Program-made: the position numbers and the translations under genes
Notes under the pieces: model-generated
Databases searched by the model: none
The model's input: the letters and a program-made list of their open reading frames with translations, nothing else
Told to the model about the DNA's origin: nothing
Shown here: positions 10,398 to 19,524 of the stretch, in pieces
Position numbering within the stretch: the first letter of the stretch is position 1
Layout of the letters: each line of letters begins with the position of its first letter
Source: Peribacillus frigoritolerans
GTDB taxonomy: Bacteria; Bacillota; Bacilli; Bacillales; DSM-1321
Direction of reading: 5' to 3'
Length of the DNA stretch: 64,000 nt
Assembly (NCBI RefSeq): GCF_001636405.1
Contig: NZ_KV440950.1
Coordinates: 2,193,712 to 2,257,711 of the forward strand

Positions 10398-12113
10398 TTG
10401 TTAACAGAACTATCGATTAGGAATTTTGCGATCATAGACAGCCTGTCCATTTCATTTGAAAAAGGCTTGACGGTCTTGACAGGAGAAACAGGTGCAGGGA
10501 AGTCAATCATAATAGATGCCGTTCATCTCTTGGTTGGGGGACGTGGTTCTGCAGAGTTCATTCGGCATGGTGAGTCGAAGGCTGAAATAGAAGGATTATT
10601 CCAAATTGAAGATGAAAAACACCCGGTCTTTGCCAAAGCGGAAGAGTTTGGCCTGGATATGAATGATGGGATGGCGATACTTCGAAGGGATATCTCACAA
10701 AGCGGTAAAAGCGTTTGCAGGGTAAATGGGAAACTGGTGACGATTTCCACTTTACGTGAGATAGGGCGAACATTGATAGACATCCATGGTCAGCATGAAC
10801 ATCAGGAATTAATGGATGAACGACTCCATCTTCCTCTGCTTGATCAATTCGGCGGTGAAAAAATCGCAGCTGCACTCACTGAATACCAAAAGTTATATAA
10901 ACGATATGAAACCGCTTCTAAACAATTGAATGGTTTGAGCCAAAATGAACAGCAAATGGTCCACCGCCTTGATTTGATCCAGTTTCAATTCGATGAAATC
11001 CAAAAAGCTGATTTGAAATTACGCGAAGATGAAGAATTGATGGAAGAACGGAAGAAAATTAATAATTTCGAAAAAATCCATGAAGCGCTGCAAACCAGTT
11101 ATAATGCTTTAAATGGTGAGCAGCATGCAATTGATTGGCTTTCCGTAGCCATGAATAATTTGGAGGAAGCGGCAGGGCTTGATGAAGGTTTAAAGCACAG
11201 CTCTGAAACCGTTTCAAATAGCTACTTCCTGCTCGAAGAGGCTGTGTCAAACATCCGGGACCAATTGGACTCTTTGGATTATGATACAGAACGTGTGGAA
11301 TTCATTGAAAGTCGACTTAATGAAATAAATCAATTAAAACGTAAATACGGACGGACCATCGAGGAAATCCTGGAATATGGGGCCGCAATTGAAGAAGAAG
11401 TCGAAAAGCTGCAAAATAGGGAAACCCATATCGCGAAGCTTGAAAAGGAAATGAAATCCATCAAGGCAGACCTTATCGTCGAAGCAAAGAATCTGTCTGA
11501 ACTTCGCCAGAAATTCGCTCAGCAGCTAACCAAAAAGATTCATCAGGAATTAAAGGATCTATATATGGAAAAAACAATTTTTGAACCTCATTTCCTTCAG
11601 ACAGCCTATACTTTTGATGAATTGTCAGATAGGGGCATTAATCAGTCAGGGCTGGATTCAATGGAATTTTATATTTCCACCAATCCAGGTGAACCGTTAA
11701 AACCTCTTTCTAAAATCGCATCTGGTGGAGAATTGTCGAGGATCATGCTGGCTTTGAAAAGCATTTTCTCCAAGCATCAAGGGATAACGTCCATTATATT
11801 TGATGAAGTGGATACAGGTGTGAGCGGACGGGTTGCACAATCCATTGCCGAAAAGATCTATAAAGTGGCAACTGGATCACAAGTATTGTGCATATCCCAT
11901 TTGCCACAGGTGGCAGCAATGGCGGATACTCACCTTTTCATAGCGAAAAATGTAAGGGCCGGACGCACGAATACCTCGGTCAAGCCGCTAATTGAAACTG
12001 AAAAAATAAAAGAAATTGGCAGGATGATTTCGGGAGTAGAGATTACGGACTTGACGAAACAACATGCCAATGAATTAATCCAGCTGGCCAAAAGGCTGAA
12101 GATTACATCTTGA
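10398..12113 (+). CDS. recN: DNA repair protein RecN
   Basis: SMC-like ATPase acting early in double-strand-break repair. 571 aa. It starts with TTG at 10398 behind GAGGTG (10385-10390). Walker A is GETGAGKSIIIDA near residue 30. The ABC signature is SGGELSRIMLALK and Walker B is IIFDEVDTGVSG near residue 475. Charged coiled-coil arms (about 160-370) lie between the two head halves. It lies 22 bp after argR and may be co-transcribed with it. Confidence 0.97.
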   Translation: MLTELSIRNFAIIDSLSISFEKGLTVLTGETGAGKSIIIDAVHLLVGGRGSAEFIRHGESKAEIEGLFQIEDEKHPVFAKAEEFGLDMNDGMAILRRDISQSGKSVCRVNGKLVTISTLREIGRTLIDIHGQHEHQELMDERLHLPLLDQFGGEKIAAALTEYQKLYKRYETASKQLNGLSQNEQQMVHRLDLIQFQFDEIQKADLKLREDEELMEERKKINNFEKIHEALQTSYNALNGEQHAIDWLSVAMNNLEEAAGLDEGLKHSSETVSNSYFLLEEAVSNIRDQLDSLDYDTERVEFIESRLNEINQLKRKYGRTIEEILEYGAAIEEEVEKLQNRETHIAKLEKEMKSIKADLIVEAKNLSELRQKFAQQLTKKIHQELKDLYMEKTIFEPHFLQTAYTFDELSDRGINQSGLDSMEFYISTNPGEPLKPLSKIASGGELSRIMLALKSIFSKHQGITSIIFDEVDTGVSGRVAQSIAEKIYKVATGSQVLCISHLPQVAAMADTHLFIAKNVRAGRTNTSVKPLIETEKIKEIGRMISGVEITDLTKQHANELIQLAKRLKITS

Positions 12114-12160
12114 TGGGCCTGTAAGGAGATTATTTAAACTTATCATAAGCATTCATTGTA

Positions 12161-12195
12161 AAGCTATCCAAAAACGGATAGCTTTTATTTTTTGC
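12161..12195 (+). terminator. Terminator after recN
   Basis: AAGCTATCC (12161-12169) pairs with GGATAGCTT (12176-12184) across AAAAAC, followed by TTATTTTTT. Confidence 0.9.
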
Positions 12196-12274
12196 ACCTG
12201 TTATAAATGACTGTCATGAGGGCTAAATTAAAGGTGTAGCCATAAAGTTTCAGAGAGCGAGGAGAGTGAATGGA

Positions 12275-13567
12275 TTGAAATTTATATGGATAAACAGGAT
12301 CATCGGTGGAATTCTCCTTGTTTCGCTATTAACATTAGGGTTATACCAGCCATCTCGTGAATATTTTTTAATTCCAAATCATCTTGTACTATTTGAAGGA
12401 AGTCAATATAGTATTTCCAAATCATTGCCTGTTTCTGCAAAAACTTCGGGATCCAGTGATGGAATTTCACTTCATGATGAACAAGCTTCGATTACGCTTG
12501 GTGCCGAGAAACCAGGTACGAATGAAGTGTTACTCGATGTAGCAGGCTTGCCTGCCAAAAAGGTCGACATCAGGGTGTTAAAAGACTTTAGGGTCATGCC
12601 TGGAGGCCAATCCATTGGAGTGAAGCTTAATACTCTTGGGGTGCTCGTAGTAGGTCATCATCTTATTGATACGGCGCAGGGGAAGAAATCACCGGGAGAA
12701 AAAGCTAAAATTGAAATCGGTGATATTATTACAGAAATCAATGGTCAGACGATAAAGAAGATGGGGGATGTAACCCCTTTTGTTCAGCAGGCAGGTGAAA
12801 AGGGTGAGGCGTTGAAAATTGTCATTAACCGTGATAATGAAGTGCTTCATAGTACCTTATTACCGCTAAAAGATAAGAATGAAGGAACTTACAAATTGGG
12901 TTTGTATATCCGTGATTCGGCAGCTGGCATCGGAACGATGACGTTTTATCACCCGGATTCAAAAAAATATGGGGCGTTGGGACATGTCATATCCGATATG
13001 GATACAAAAAAGCCGATTGTTGTTAAGGACGGACAGATCGTTCAATCGACGGTCACATCCATCGAAAAAGGAAGCAATGGTGATCCAGGAGAAAAATTGG
13101 CACGCTTTTCTTCCAATAAAGAAAAAATAGGAAATATCAATCGCAATAGTCCCTTTGGCATTTTTGGGAAATTAAATCAAGATTTTAAAAATGGAATTAA
13201 CGACAAACCACTCCCCATCACCCTTTCCCATGAGGTAAAGGAAGGGCCAGCAAAAATCCTTACAGTGGTGAATGGTTCTGAAGTGGAGGAATTCGATGTC
13301 GAAATCGTCAGTTCCATCCCACAGAAGTTTCCTGCAATCAAAGGAATGGTCTTAAAAGTGACGGATAAAGAATTGCTTCAAAAAACGGGTGGGATCGTTC
13401 AAGGTATGAGCGGCAGTCCTATCATTCAAAATGGGAAATTAATCGGTGCAGTCACCCATGTATTCGTTAATGATCCTACAAGTGGGTATGGAGTCCATAT
13501 CGAATGGATGTTAAACGAAGCCGGTATAAATATATACGACAAAGATAATTATGAAAAGGCAAGCTAA
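12275..13567 (+). CDS. spoIVB: SpoIVB serine peptidase (sporulation signalling)
   Basis: Forespore-secreted S55 peptidase that cleaves SpoIVFA and so releases pro-sigma-K processing in the mother cell. About 430 aa: an N-terminal membrane anchor (about residues 5-25), a PDZ domain (about 115-195) and the SpoIVB peptidase domain. The catalytic Ser is in [19 protein letters not shown] and the catalytic His in [19 protein letters not shown] 12275 is 9 bp after GCGAGGAGA; the in-frame GTG at 12266 lies inside that site, so I chose TTG. It sits directly upstream of spo0A, as in other bacilli. Confidence 0.96.
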   Translation: MKFIWINRIIGGILLVSLLTLGLYQPSREYFLIPNHLVLFEGSQYSISKSLPVSAKTSGSSDGISLHDEQASITLGAEKPGTNEVLLDVAGLPAKKVDIRVLKDFRVMPGGQSIGVKLNTLGVLVVGHHLIDTAQGKKSPGEKAKIEIGDIITEINGQTIKKMGDVTPFVQQAGEKGEALKIVINRDNEVLHSTLLPLKDKNEGTYKLGLYIRDSAAGIGTMTFYHPDSKKYGALGHVISDMDTKKPIVVKDGQIVQSTVTSIEKGSNGDPGEKLARFSSNKEKIGNINRNSPFGIFGKLNQDFKNGINDKPLPITLSHEVKEGPAKILTVVNGSEVEEFDVEIVSSIPQKFPAIKGMVLKVTDKELLQKTGGIVQGMSGSPIIQNGKLIGAVTHVFVNDPTSGYGVHIEWMLNEAGINIYDKDNYEKAS

Positions 13568-13573
13568 GAATCC

Positions 13574-13599
13574 GGGTATCCTTTTGGATGCCCCTTTTT
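13574..13599 (+). terminator. Terminator after spoIVB
   Basis: GGGTATCC (13574-13581) pairs with GGATGCCC (13586-13593) with one G-T pair and a TTTT loop, then CTTTTTA. Confidence 0.8.
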
Positions 13600-13708
13600 A
13601 ATGGAAAATTATGATTAGCATAGGTTTGGGTCGGAATTAATTTTGATTTCTTCAAAAAATAGAGGTTTTTTTGGAACGATGTGATAAAATGAAAACGATA
13701 TGAAGATT

Positions 13709-13830
13709 TTTCGACAAACGGTTTATTCCAATAGCAAACGAAGTCGAAAACAAGAGATATCCGGAGAATAATATTGAATTCCTTATATTTTTTCAAAAAT
13801 AAAAGGAATTTAGTTTCCATTGTCGAAAAG
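13709..13830 (+). promoter_or_regulatory. spo0A promoter region with 0A boxes and a possible sigma-H promoter
   Basis: Spo0A-P binds TTTGTCGAA-like 0A boxes. I see TTTCGACAAA (13709-13718, reverse orientation), AGTCGAAAA (13742-13750, weaker) and TTGTCGAAAA (13820-13829). AAAGGAATT at 13802-13810 fits the sigma-H -35 consensus, and GTCGAAAAG at 13822-13830 is a partial -10 at 11 bp spacing that overlaps the last box. The layout resembles the autoregulated Ps promoter of B. subtilis spo0A. No gene lies between 13568 and 13896. Confidence 0.6.
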
Positions 13831-13896
13831 TTCAATTACAATAGAATTTAGTCATATAGAAAAAAAGACCAATTGTAGTTGAGGAGGAAATCAAGC

Positions 13897-14688
13897 GTGA
13901 AAAAAATTAAGGTGTGCGTTGTAGATGATAATAGAGAACTTGTTGGCCTTCTGGAAGAATACATTTCTGCACAGGAAGACATGGAAGTGATTGGGGTGGC
14001 ACATAACGGTCAAGATTGCCTGGGTATGCTGGAAAGCGTTGATCCGGATATTTTGATCCTCGATATTATCATGCCTCATTTAGATGGGTTAGGTGTACTT
14101 GAGAAACTTCGTGAAGTAAAACGGGGTGCCATGCCTAATGTGATAATGCTTACTGCCTTTGGTCAAGAAGATGTTACGAAAAAAGCAGTTGATTTGGGTG
14201 CGTCTTATTTCATCCTGAAACCATTTGATATGGAAAATCTGGCCAATCATATCCGTCAGGTAAGCGGTAAAGGGCAGGCGGTTTTAAAAAATCATAGTCA
14301 ATTTAGCTATCGACCCCAAAATGAATCCAAACCGAAGAACCTTGATGCAAGCATCACCAGCATCATTCACGAGATTGAAGTGCCTGCACATATTAAGGGC
14401 TATTTGTATTTAAGGGAAGCCATATCCATGGTATATAATGATATTGAACTATTGGGTTCCATCACCAAAGTTTTATATCCGGATATCGCAAAAAAATACA
14501 ATACTACGGCCAGCCGAGTTGAACGTGCTATCCGGCATGCGATTGAAGTGGCATGGAGCCGTGGAAATATAGAATCCATATCATCTCTTTTCGGCTATAC
14601 CGTAAGCATGACCAAGGCAAAACCTACAAATTCCGAATTCATCGCCATGGTTGCCGATAAGCTGCGCCTCGAACATAAAGCTTCTTGA
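13897..14688 (+). CDS. spo0A: Sporulation master response regulator Spo0A
   Basis: Final receiver of the sporulation phosphorelay and DNA-binding master regulator of sporulation. 263 aa from GTG 13897, 9 bp after GAGGAGG; upstream in-frame codons are not conserved. The receiver domain (1-120) has acidic-pocket residues D10 and D11 and the phosphorylation site D56 in [12 protein letters not shown]. The C-terminal Spo0A domain (about 150-263) is nearly identical to B. subtilis, including the recognition helix stretch [20 protein letters not shown]. Confidence 0.98.
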   Translation: MKKIKVCVVDDNRELVGLLEEYISAQEDMEVIGVAHNGQDCLGMLESVDPDILILDIIMPHLDGLGVLEKLREVKRGAMPNVIMLTAFGQEDVTKKAVDLGASYFILKPFDMENLANHIRQVSGKGQAVLKNHSQFSYRPQNESKPKNLDASITSIIHEIEVPAHIKGYLYLREAISMVYNDIELLGSITKVLYPDIAKKYNTTASRVERAIRHAIEVAWSRGNIESISSLFGYTVSMTKAKPTNSEFIAMVADKLRLEHKAS

Positions 14689-14799
14689 CAGGGGTAGGGT
14701 AATACCGGTTGTTAAGACTCAGGGTAACTATTGACCTTATAAAGGCTAGAGCCGCTAAATATAAATAGGAACTCTCCGTCTGGAGGTAAAGGACAGGAA

Positions 14800-14845
14800 G
14801 AAGTTGCTTCGTGATTTTTTCTAATCGGCAACTTCAAATCTTTTT
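14800..14845 (+). terminator. First hairpin after spo0A, likely terminator
   Basis: GAAGTTGC (14800-14807) pairs with GCAACTTC (14828-14835), followed by AAATCTTTTT. The 14689-15104 stretch holds no gene. Confidence 0.65.
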
Positions 14846-14865
14846 ACGCCGGTTAAAAAAATTAA

Positions 14866-14925
14866 ACGCCTTTTATTTATTGGATTTTGCAGCAAATCCC
14901 ATAAATAAAAGGCGTTTTTGTTTGG
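14866..14925. terminator. Long second hairpin downstream of spo0A
   Basis: AAACGCCTTTTATTTAT pairs with its complement ATAAATAAAAGGCGTTT around a GGATTT/AAATCC inner stem. The total palindrome is about 50 bp and is followed by TTTGTTTG. It probably acts as a terminator in either direction. Confidence 0.75.
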
Positions 14926-15104
14926 GTGAAAAAGCGGCACAAATCAGATTGTAAAAGAAGTGGGGTGATTTGAGGAAAGGAACCTTCTAAGCAGAAAATA
15001 ATCACCTGCGTTTTGATTGCAGAATAGATCTAGATGAAAATAATTTGCTGTTTCTGTTCATAAAATCGGTGTATAACAATTTTTGGGAGAGGCGGCGTTT
15101 CATC

Positions 15105-15839
15105 ATGACCTTAATCTTTGCACATCGAGGCTCTGCAGGAACTCATCCGGAAAATACGATGTCGGCGTTCAAGGAAGCTGCCCGTGTCGGTGCGGACGGA
15201 ATTGAAACGGATGTCCAGCTCTCGAAAGATGGAGAAGTGGTCATCATCCACGATGAAAAGCTCGATCGGACCACGAATGCCTCGGGGTATGTAAAAGACC
15301 GGACCTTAAAGGAGTTGAAAACCCTTAATGCGTCCGCAACCCATAAGGGCAATTTTGGTAAAGAAAAGATTCCCACGCTTGAAGAACTGTTTATTTGGCT
15401 TAATGATAATCAGCTTTTTTGCAATATTGAATTGAAAAATACGGTTTTTCTGTATCCAGGCTTGGAAGAGAAAGTCATCCGGCTCATCCGTACCTACGAA
15501 ATGGAGGAAAGGATAATCCTTTCTTCTTTCAATCATTACAGTTTGGTCAATTGCCATCGATTGGCACCAGAATTGGAAACGGCACCGCTATATAGGGATG
15601 GCCTATACATGCCGTGGATATATGCCAAGGCAATAGGCGGAAGTGCAATTCACCCAAATATCCGGGCTGCCCCTGATGCACTCATCCAATCATCGGTTAG
15701 TATGGGTGTTCCTGTAAGGCCCTATACCATTAATGAAGAAACCGAGATGAAGCGGTTATTCATATTGGGGTGCAGCGGCATCATAACCGATTTCCCCAAA
15801 GCAGCGGTACGGATAAGAGAAGAATTGAAGTCAAGATAA
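15105..15839 (+). CDS. yqiK: Glycerophosphodiester phosphodiesterase family protein (YqiK-like)
   Basis: 244 aa cytoplasmic GDPD-family TIM barrel with no signal peptide. It would hydrolyse glycerophosphodiesters to glycerol-3-phosphate plus an alcohol. Catalytic/metal motifs are AHRG near residue 7, then GIETDVQLS and VIIHDEKLDRTT. Later family blocks CNIELKN and RPYTINEE are present. ATG 15105 follows GGGAGAGGCGG; the 20 upstream codons are unlikely. Same position as yqiK in B. subtilis. Its terminator hairpin has been split and duplicated by the element that follows. Confidence 0.9.
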   Translation: MTLIFAHRGSAGTHPENTMSAFKEAARVGADGIETDVQLSKDGEVVIIHDEKLDRTTNASGYVKDRTLKELKTLNASATHKGNFGKEKIPTLEELFIWLNDNQLFCNIELKNTVFLYPGLEEKVIRLIRTYEMEERIILSSFNHYSLVNCHRLAPELETAPLYRDGLYMPWIYAKAIGGSAIHPNIRAAPDALIQSSVSMGVPVRPYTINEETEMKRLFILGCSGIITDFPKAAVRIREELKSR

Positions 15840-15843
15840 AGAA

Positions 15844-15869
15844 AGAAGGTGCCATACAAGGCACCTTCT
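15844..15869 (+). terminator. yqiK terminator hairpin, left copy
   Basis: AGAAGGTGCC (15844-15853) pairs with GGCACCTTCT (15860-15869). No T-run follows here, because the mobile element starts at the hairpin's right arm. A near-identical copy with its T-run lies at 16621-16652. Confidence 0.8.
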
Positions 15870-15934
15870 CAGACTTTAGACAAACTCGATGAAAATCGAG
15901 TTTGTCTATTTTTATGGCTTGTACAATTTGGACA

Positions 15935-16057
15935 TTGATTTCCACTCCAGGCACTCGCTTTCCGCGGGCGGTCGTGGAGCCTCCTCGGCTTTCGCCTGCG
16001 GGGTCTCCCCTAGACGCGCTTTTCCCGCAGGAGTCTCGTACCTTCCGTTCCAATCAA
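15935..16057 (+). repeat. Dispersed 123-bp hairpin core, copy A
   Basis: Runs from TTGATTTCC to AATCAA and contains the blocks GAGCCTCCTCGGC, GCCTGCGGGGTCTC and CCCGCAGGAGTCTCG. The same length and blocks recur at 53260-53382. Related blocks recur in reverse orientation in the 32 kb array. The centre folds as GAGCCTCC paired with GGGGTCTC. Confidence 0.8.
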
Positions 16058-16118
16058 CTTTGTCTTACCTTTTAGATGGAACAACTTTTGCATTTTAATG
16101 ACAGCTGCTAATAATAAG

Positions 16119-16570
16119 TTAATAAGTGCTGAACACGTTTTCGTGGATTCCACACATGTGAAAGCCAGTGCGAATAAACGGAAATAAGAAAATCGTTCGT
16201 AAAGAAACACGAGCGTATCAAGGACGTCTTCAAGAAGAAATCAATCAAGATCGTGAAAACCATGGAAAAAAGCCTTGATGAATTTGATAAAGAAGAGACC
16301 AAAGAGATTAAAGAAAGTACAACGGATTCTGAGAGTTGTAACTATGTGAAAGATGAACGAACAGAACAGTTTGCCTATTCATTCCACGCGGCAGCAGACC
16401 GCAACGGTTTTGTATTGGGAACGATTGTAACACTTGGAAATACACATGACAGTCAGATCTTAGAGCCACTAGTTGAACAAGTGATTGAGAAAGTTGGAAA
16501 ACCGGAAGCTGTTGCCGCAGATTGAGCTTATAAAACACCAGCGATTAAAAGCTACCTAATTAACAAAGAC
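16119..16570 (+). pseudogene. IS1182 family transposase fragment (frameshifted)
   Basis: Pieces of an IS1182-type DDE transposase in several frames. HVFVDSTHVKASANKRK lies around 16135-16185 and KKIVRKETRAYQGRLQEE around 16190-16245. The longest piece (16253-16525) contains ERTEQFAYSFHAAADRNGFV and GTIVTLGNTHDSQILEPLVE. At least two frame breaks and an in-frame TGA at 16524-16526 (AAD then stop then AYKTPAIKSYL) separate them. The N-terminal part and the C-terminal catalytic Glu region are missing, so it cannot be active. Confidence 0.85.
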
Positions 16571-16620
16571 AAAAGGGGTTCAGAATTTTTTAATTCCGAC
16601 CCCCTTTTGTCTACAAACTG

Positions 16621-16652
16621 AGAAGGTGCCATACAAAGGCACCTTCTTTTTG
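16621..16652 (+). terminator. yqiK terminator hairpin, right copy
   Basis: AGAAGGTGCC-ATACAAA-GGCACCTTCT followed by TTTTTGCG. It differs from the left copy by one A in the loop. It may also stop transcription from yqzF on the other strand. Confidence 0.8.
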
Positions 16653-16655
16653 CGT

Positions 16656-16892
16656 TTAAAATTTATTGAACCTGCTCTGGACCTTATTTTGTTTTCGATC
16701 TCGATGTAGGACGAAGCCGGCGATAAAGGCTATTCCGCCTATCGTAATGAGCAGTCCTATTAAAAATTGCAGCCAAAGGAATGGATAGGGGGGCTGTAAA
16801 ATACCGAATACCATGTCCCTCATTATTTTTATGCCATAGGCAGCAAAGGCACCGGGTATAAAAAGAATCAAAAAAGCGATTAAACGTTTCAT
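16656..16892 (-). CDS. yqzF: DUF2627 membrane protein YqzF
   Basis: 78 aa with two predicted membrane helices (about residues 4-24 and 40-62) and a basic C-terminus (HRDRKQNKVQSRFNKF). The sequence MKRLIAFLILFIPGAFAAYG, then IKIMRDMVFGIL and FLWLQFLIGLL, matches the short DUF2627/YqzF family of bacilli. It is transcribed opposite to its neighbours, next to bkdR as in B. subtilis. Function is unknown. Confidence 0.85.
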   Translation of the reverse strand: MKRLIAFLILFIPGAFAAYGIKIMRDMVFGILQPPYPFLWLQFLIGLLITIGGIAFIAGFVLHRDRKQNKVQSRFNKF

Positions 16893-17097
16893 GCAGTCAA
16901 ATCCCTTCCGAAAATTCCATCTTTAAAAAATGATAAAGGATATAAATTATTTGTCAAGTAACGGGAATCTAGATAATGACTGGGAGTTGGTGGCTGTTTT
17001 TAATGGGGGCCGATATGGTAAAATGGTGTGGAGTATGAAAAAAATTGCAGGGAATGATCTATTTAAAGGGGCAATTATTTCTTAAGGGGGATGGCTG

Positions 17098-19155
17098 ATG
17101 CAAAAGGTCATGATAGTAGGGGGAGGAGTGGGAGGGACGACCGTGTTGAAACTCCTATCGGAAAGTGAAGTATTCTCCATTGTTTGTATGGCTGATACGA
17201 ATGAATCCGCTGAAGGGATGCTTGCTGCGAAGGAACGAAGGATTCCTACCGTGACTAATTGGAGCATGGGATTGAAGTGGGATTTGGACATCATATTTGA
17301 TACGACCGGTGACCCGTCTGTCTATAAAAAGATAAAAAGGGACATGGGCGAACAAACGATTCTCATTCCTGGAAGTGTCGCCCTCATTATGACTAAGTTG
17401 TTTGAAGAGAAAAATCGTTTAATAAGTAAATTGGAGAATACCTCCGCAAAAATGGATTTGATCCTTAATACGACCAGTGAAGGAATGGTGGTGATTGACC
17501 ATGAAGGATTCATCATCATGTTCAATGATAGTGCGGAACGTGCATCAGACACAAAGCGCGAGGATGTGATTGGGAGACATATCAAAGATTTCATCCCATC
17601 AACAGGATTGCTGCGAGTGATGCAAACGAACCAAAAAGAAGTGAATCAGGAAATCACCCTTGGCAATGGGATGGAACTCATAACGACAAGGATACCTCTG
17701 GTGAATGCCGATAAGGAAATCATAGGGGCTTTTGCCGTGTTTAGGAATAAGATGGAAGCTGTGCAATTGGCGGAGCAGATCACTGATTTAAAAGAGATAC
17801 AGACGATGCTCCAGGCAATCATTCAATCCAGTGATGAAGCCATATCTGTTGTGGATGATCAAGGAAGGGGGCTTTTGATCAATCCGGCATATACAAGAAT
17901 CACTGGCTTAACAAAGACCCAAGTGATCGGTAAACCGGCTTCCATCGATATTTACGAAGGCGAAAGTATGCATATGAAAGTGCTTCAGACAAAAAAACCT
18001 GTTCGTGGTGTCAATATGCGTGTCGGCCCAAAACACAAGGAAGTGATCGTGAATGTTGCTCCAATCATCGTGGATGGGTGCCTGAAAGGAAGTGTTGGCG
18101 TCATTCATGATGTATCGGAAATTCAAGCCTTGACCCACGAACTTAATCGGGCAAGACAGATCATCCGGACATTGCAGGCTAAATATTCCTTTGATGATAT
18201 AATTGGGGCTTCCGAAGAAATGAAGCTTCCCATTGAACAGGCGAAATTATCGGCTAGAACACCTGCTACTGTTTTATTAAGAGGGGAATCAGGGACGGGA
18301 AAAGAGTTATTTGCACATGCCATCCATAATGCGAGCGATAGGAAGTTCAATAAATTCGTTCGGGTAAATTGTGCGGCCATCTCGGAATCATTACTTGAAA
18401 GTGAACTATTCGGTTATGATGAAGGAGCCTTTACCGGGGCAAGCAGGGGCGGAAAGGTCGGTTTTTTTGAAGAGGCAAATCAAGGGAGTATCTTTTTGGA
18501 CGAAATTGGTGAATTGCCAGCTAACATCCAAGCTAAATTACTTCGGGTTTTACAAGAAAAGGAAATCGTCAGGGTGGGGGGGACGAAGCCGATCCCCATC
18601 AATGTCCGGGTCATAGCCGCTACGAACATCAATCTTGAACAGGCCATCGCAAACGGGTCATTCAGGGAAGACTTATATTTCAGGCTGAACCGCATGCCTA
18701 TTTTCATTGCTCCATTAAGAAAGAGAAAAGAAGATTTGAGAGAATTGGCGGAGCATTTGATTAATAAAATCAATCAGGAGTATGGACGGAGCATAGAGGG
18801 AATTACAGCAGCAGCTATACATAAGATGCAAATCTACAACTGGCCGGGAAATGTGAGGGAACTGGAAAATATCTTAGGACGGGCAATCATTTTCATGAAA
18901 TTGAACGAGACAATCATTGATATCCATCATATTCCGGATTTTATCGAAGGGATTCCATTAAATCAAGAGAAATTATTAATGAAGCCTTCCGGCTACGTAT
19001 CGGGGAAACCGCTCTCGGAGATAATAGACCAGTATGAAGCCGAAATCATTGAGCAAGCGTTCCATACCCACAAGGGAAATAAAACACTTACGGCAAAAGC
19101 GCTGGGGATTTCAGTTAGAAATCTATATTATAAAATGGAAAAACTAAAATTGTGA
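17098..19155 (+). CDS. bkdR: Sigma-54-dependent transcriptional activator BkdR
   Basis: Activator of the branched-chain keto-acid operon. 685 aa. The N-terminus carries a Rossmann-like segment ([16 protein letters not shown], residues 4-19). Two PAS domains follow (about 115-225 and 235-345), then the AAA+ sigma-54 interaction domain with Walker [16 protein letters not shown] and [14 protein letters not shown] Fis-type helix-turn-helix ends the protein ([20 protein letters not shown]). ATG 17098 is preceded by AAGGGGGA. Directly downstream are an inverted repeat and a -24/-12 promoter, its expected targets. Confidence 0.95.
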   Translation: MQKVMIVGGGVGGTTVLKLLSESEVFSIVCMADTNESAEGMLAAKERRIPTVTNWSMGLKWDLDIIFDTTGDPSVYKKIKRDMGEQTILIPGSVALIMTKLFEEKNRLISKLENTSAKMDLILNTTSEGMVVIDHEGFIIMFNDSAERASDTKREDVIGRHIKDFIPSTGLLRVMQTNQKEVNQEITLGNGMELITTRIPLVNADKEIIGAFAVFRNKMEAVQLAEQITDLKEIQTMLQAIIQSSDEAISVVDDQGRGLLINPAYTRITGLTKTQVIGKPASIDIYEGESMHMKVLQTKKPVRGVNMRVGPKHKEVIVNVAPIIVDGCLKGSVGVIHDVSEIQALTHELNRARQIIRTLQAKYSFDDIIGASEEMKLPIEQAKLSARTPATVLLRGESGTGKELFAHAIHNASDRKFNKFVRVNCAAISESLLESELFGYDEGAFTGASRGGKVGFFEEANQGSIFLDEIGELPANIQAKLLRVLQEKEIVRVGGTKPIPINVRVIAATNINLEQAIANGSFREDLYFRLNRMPIFIAPLRKRKEDLRELAEHLINKINQEYGRSIEGITAAAIHKMQIYNWPGNVRELENILGRAIIFMKLNETIIDIHHIPDFIEGIPLNQEKLLMKPSGYVSGKPLSEIIDQYEAEIIEQAFHTHKGNKTLTAKALGISVRNLYYKMEKLKL

Positions 19156-19164
19156 AAATTTTTG

Positions 19165-19201
19165 CATGCAATTATTTGCACACTATGAAAAATAATGCAT
19201 G
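19165..19201. promoter_or_regulatory. Inverted repeat, candidate BkdR upstream activating sequence
   Basis: CATGCAATTATTT (19165-19177) and AAATAATGCATG (19190-19201) form an interrupted palindrome about 140 bp before the -24 element. That is the normal distance for an enhancer bound by a sigma-54 activator. No gene lies between 19156 and 19524. Confidence 0.55.
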
Positions 19202-19342
19202 GAATTTTCTGATTTATTTTAATTTAAGCGAGACTCCACTTCTGACATGAAATTTTTTTGAATTTGTTATAGGCTATAGTTGCCCAACTTATTAACCAGC
19301 ATGTCCTTTTTTTGGATAAATAGGTGCTGATTATGTATTTTA

Positions 19343-19360
19343 TTGGCATGTTATTTGCAT
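19343..19360 (+). promoter_or_regulatory. Sigma-54 (-24/-12) promoter of the bcd-bkd operon
   Basis: TTGGCATG-TTAT-TTGCAT matches TGGCAC-N5-TTGC, with exactly 10 bp between the invariant GG and GC. It lies about 165 bp before the bcd start and immediately after bkdR. Confidence 0.85.
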
Positions 19361-19524
19361 ATTTAAAAGTGCATGGGTTTTTCAAGGGAACCATTCCCCA
19401 TGGGGAAAATATCATGTGAGTAGCGGATTTTTATTTAAAACGAACGTAGGAACAAGTAAGTATGAGGAGAAATTCAGTAGTCTCATATCTGACATGTATT
19501 AAAACATCTAGGGAGGATTCCTTT

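Larger units (their letters stand above)
15868..16622. mobile_element. Decayed IS1182-type element bounded by inverted repeats
   Basis: The ends are inverted repeats. CTCAGACTTTAGACAAA (15868-15884) matches the reverse complement of 16606-16622 (CTCAGTTTGTAGACAAA) at 14 of 17 bases. Each end also forms a hairpin: a 14-bp perfect stem at 15877-15908 with a GAAA loop, and a 12-bp perfect stem at 16567-16612. Inside are a 123-bp repeat core and a broken transposase. At about 755 bp it is far shorter than a complete IS1182 member. It is flanked by two copies of the yqiK terminator hairpin, read as a long target duplication. Confidence 0.75.

Noticed and set aside
16253..16525. 90-aa ORF as an intact gene
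   Set aside because: It is an internal piece of an IS1182 transposase, lacking both ends and bounded by frame breaks and an in-frame stop.
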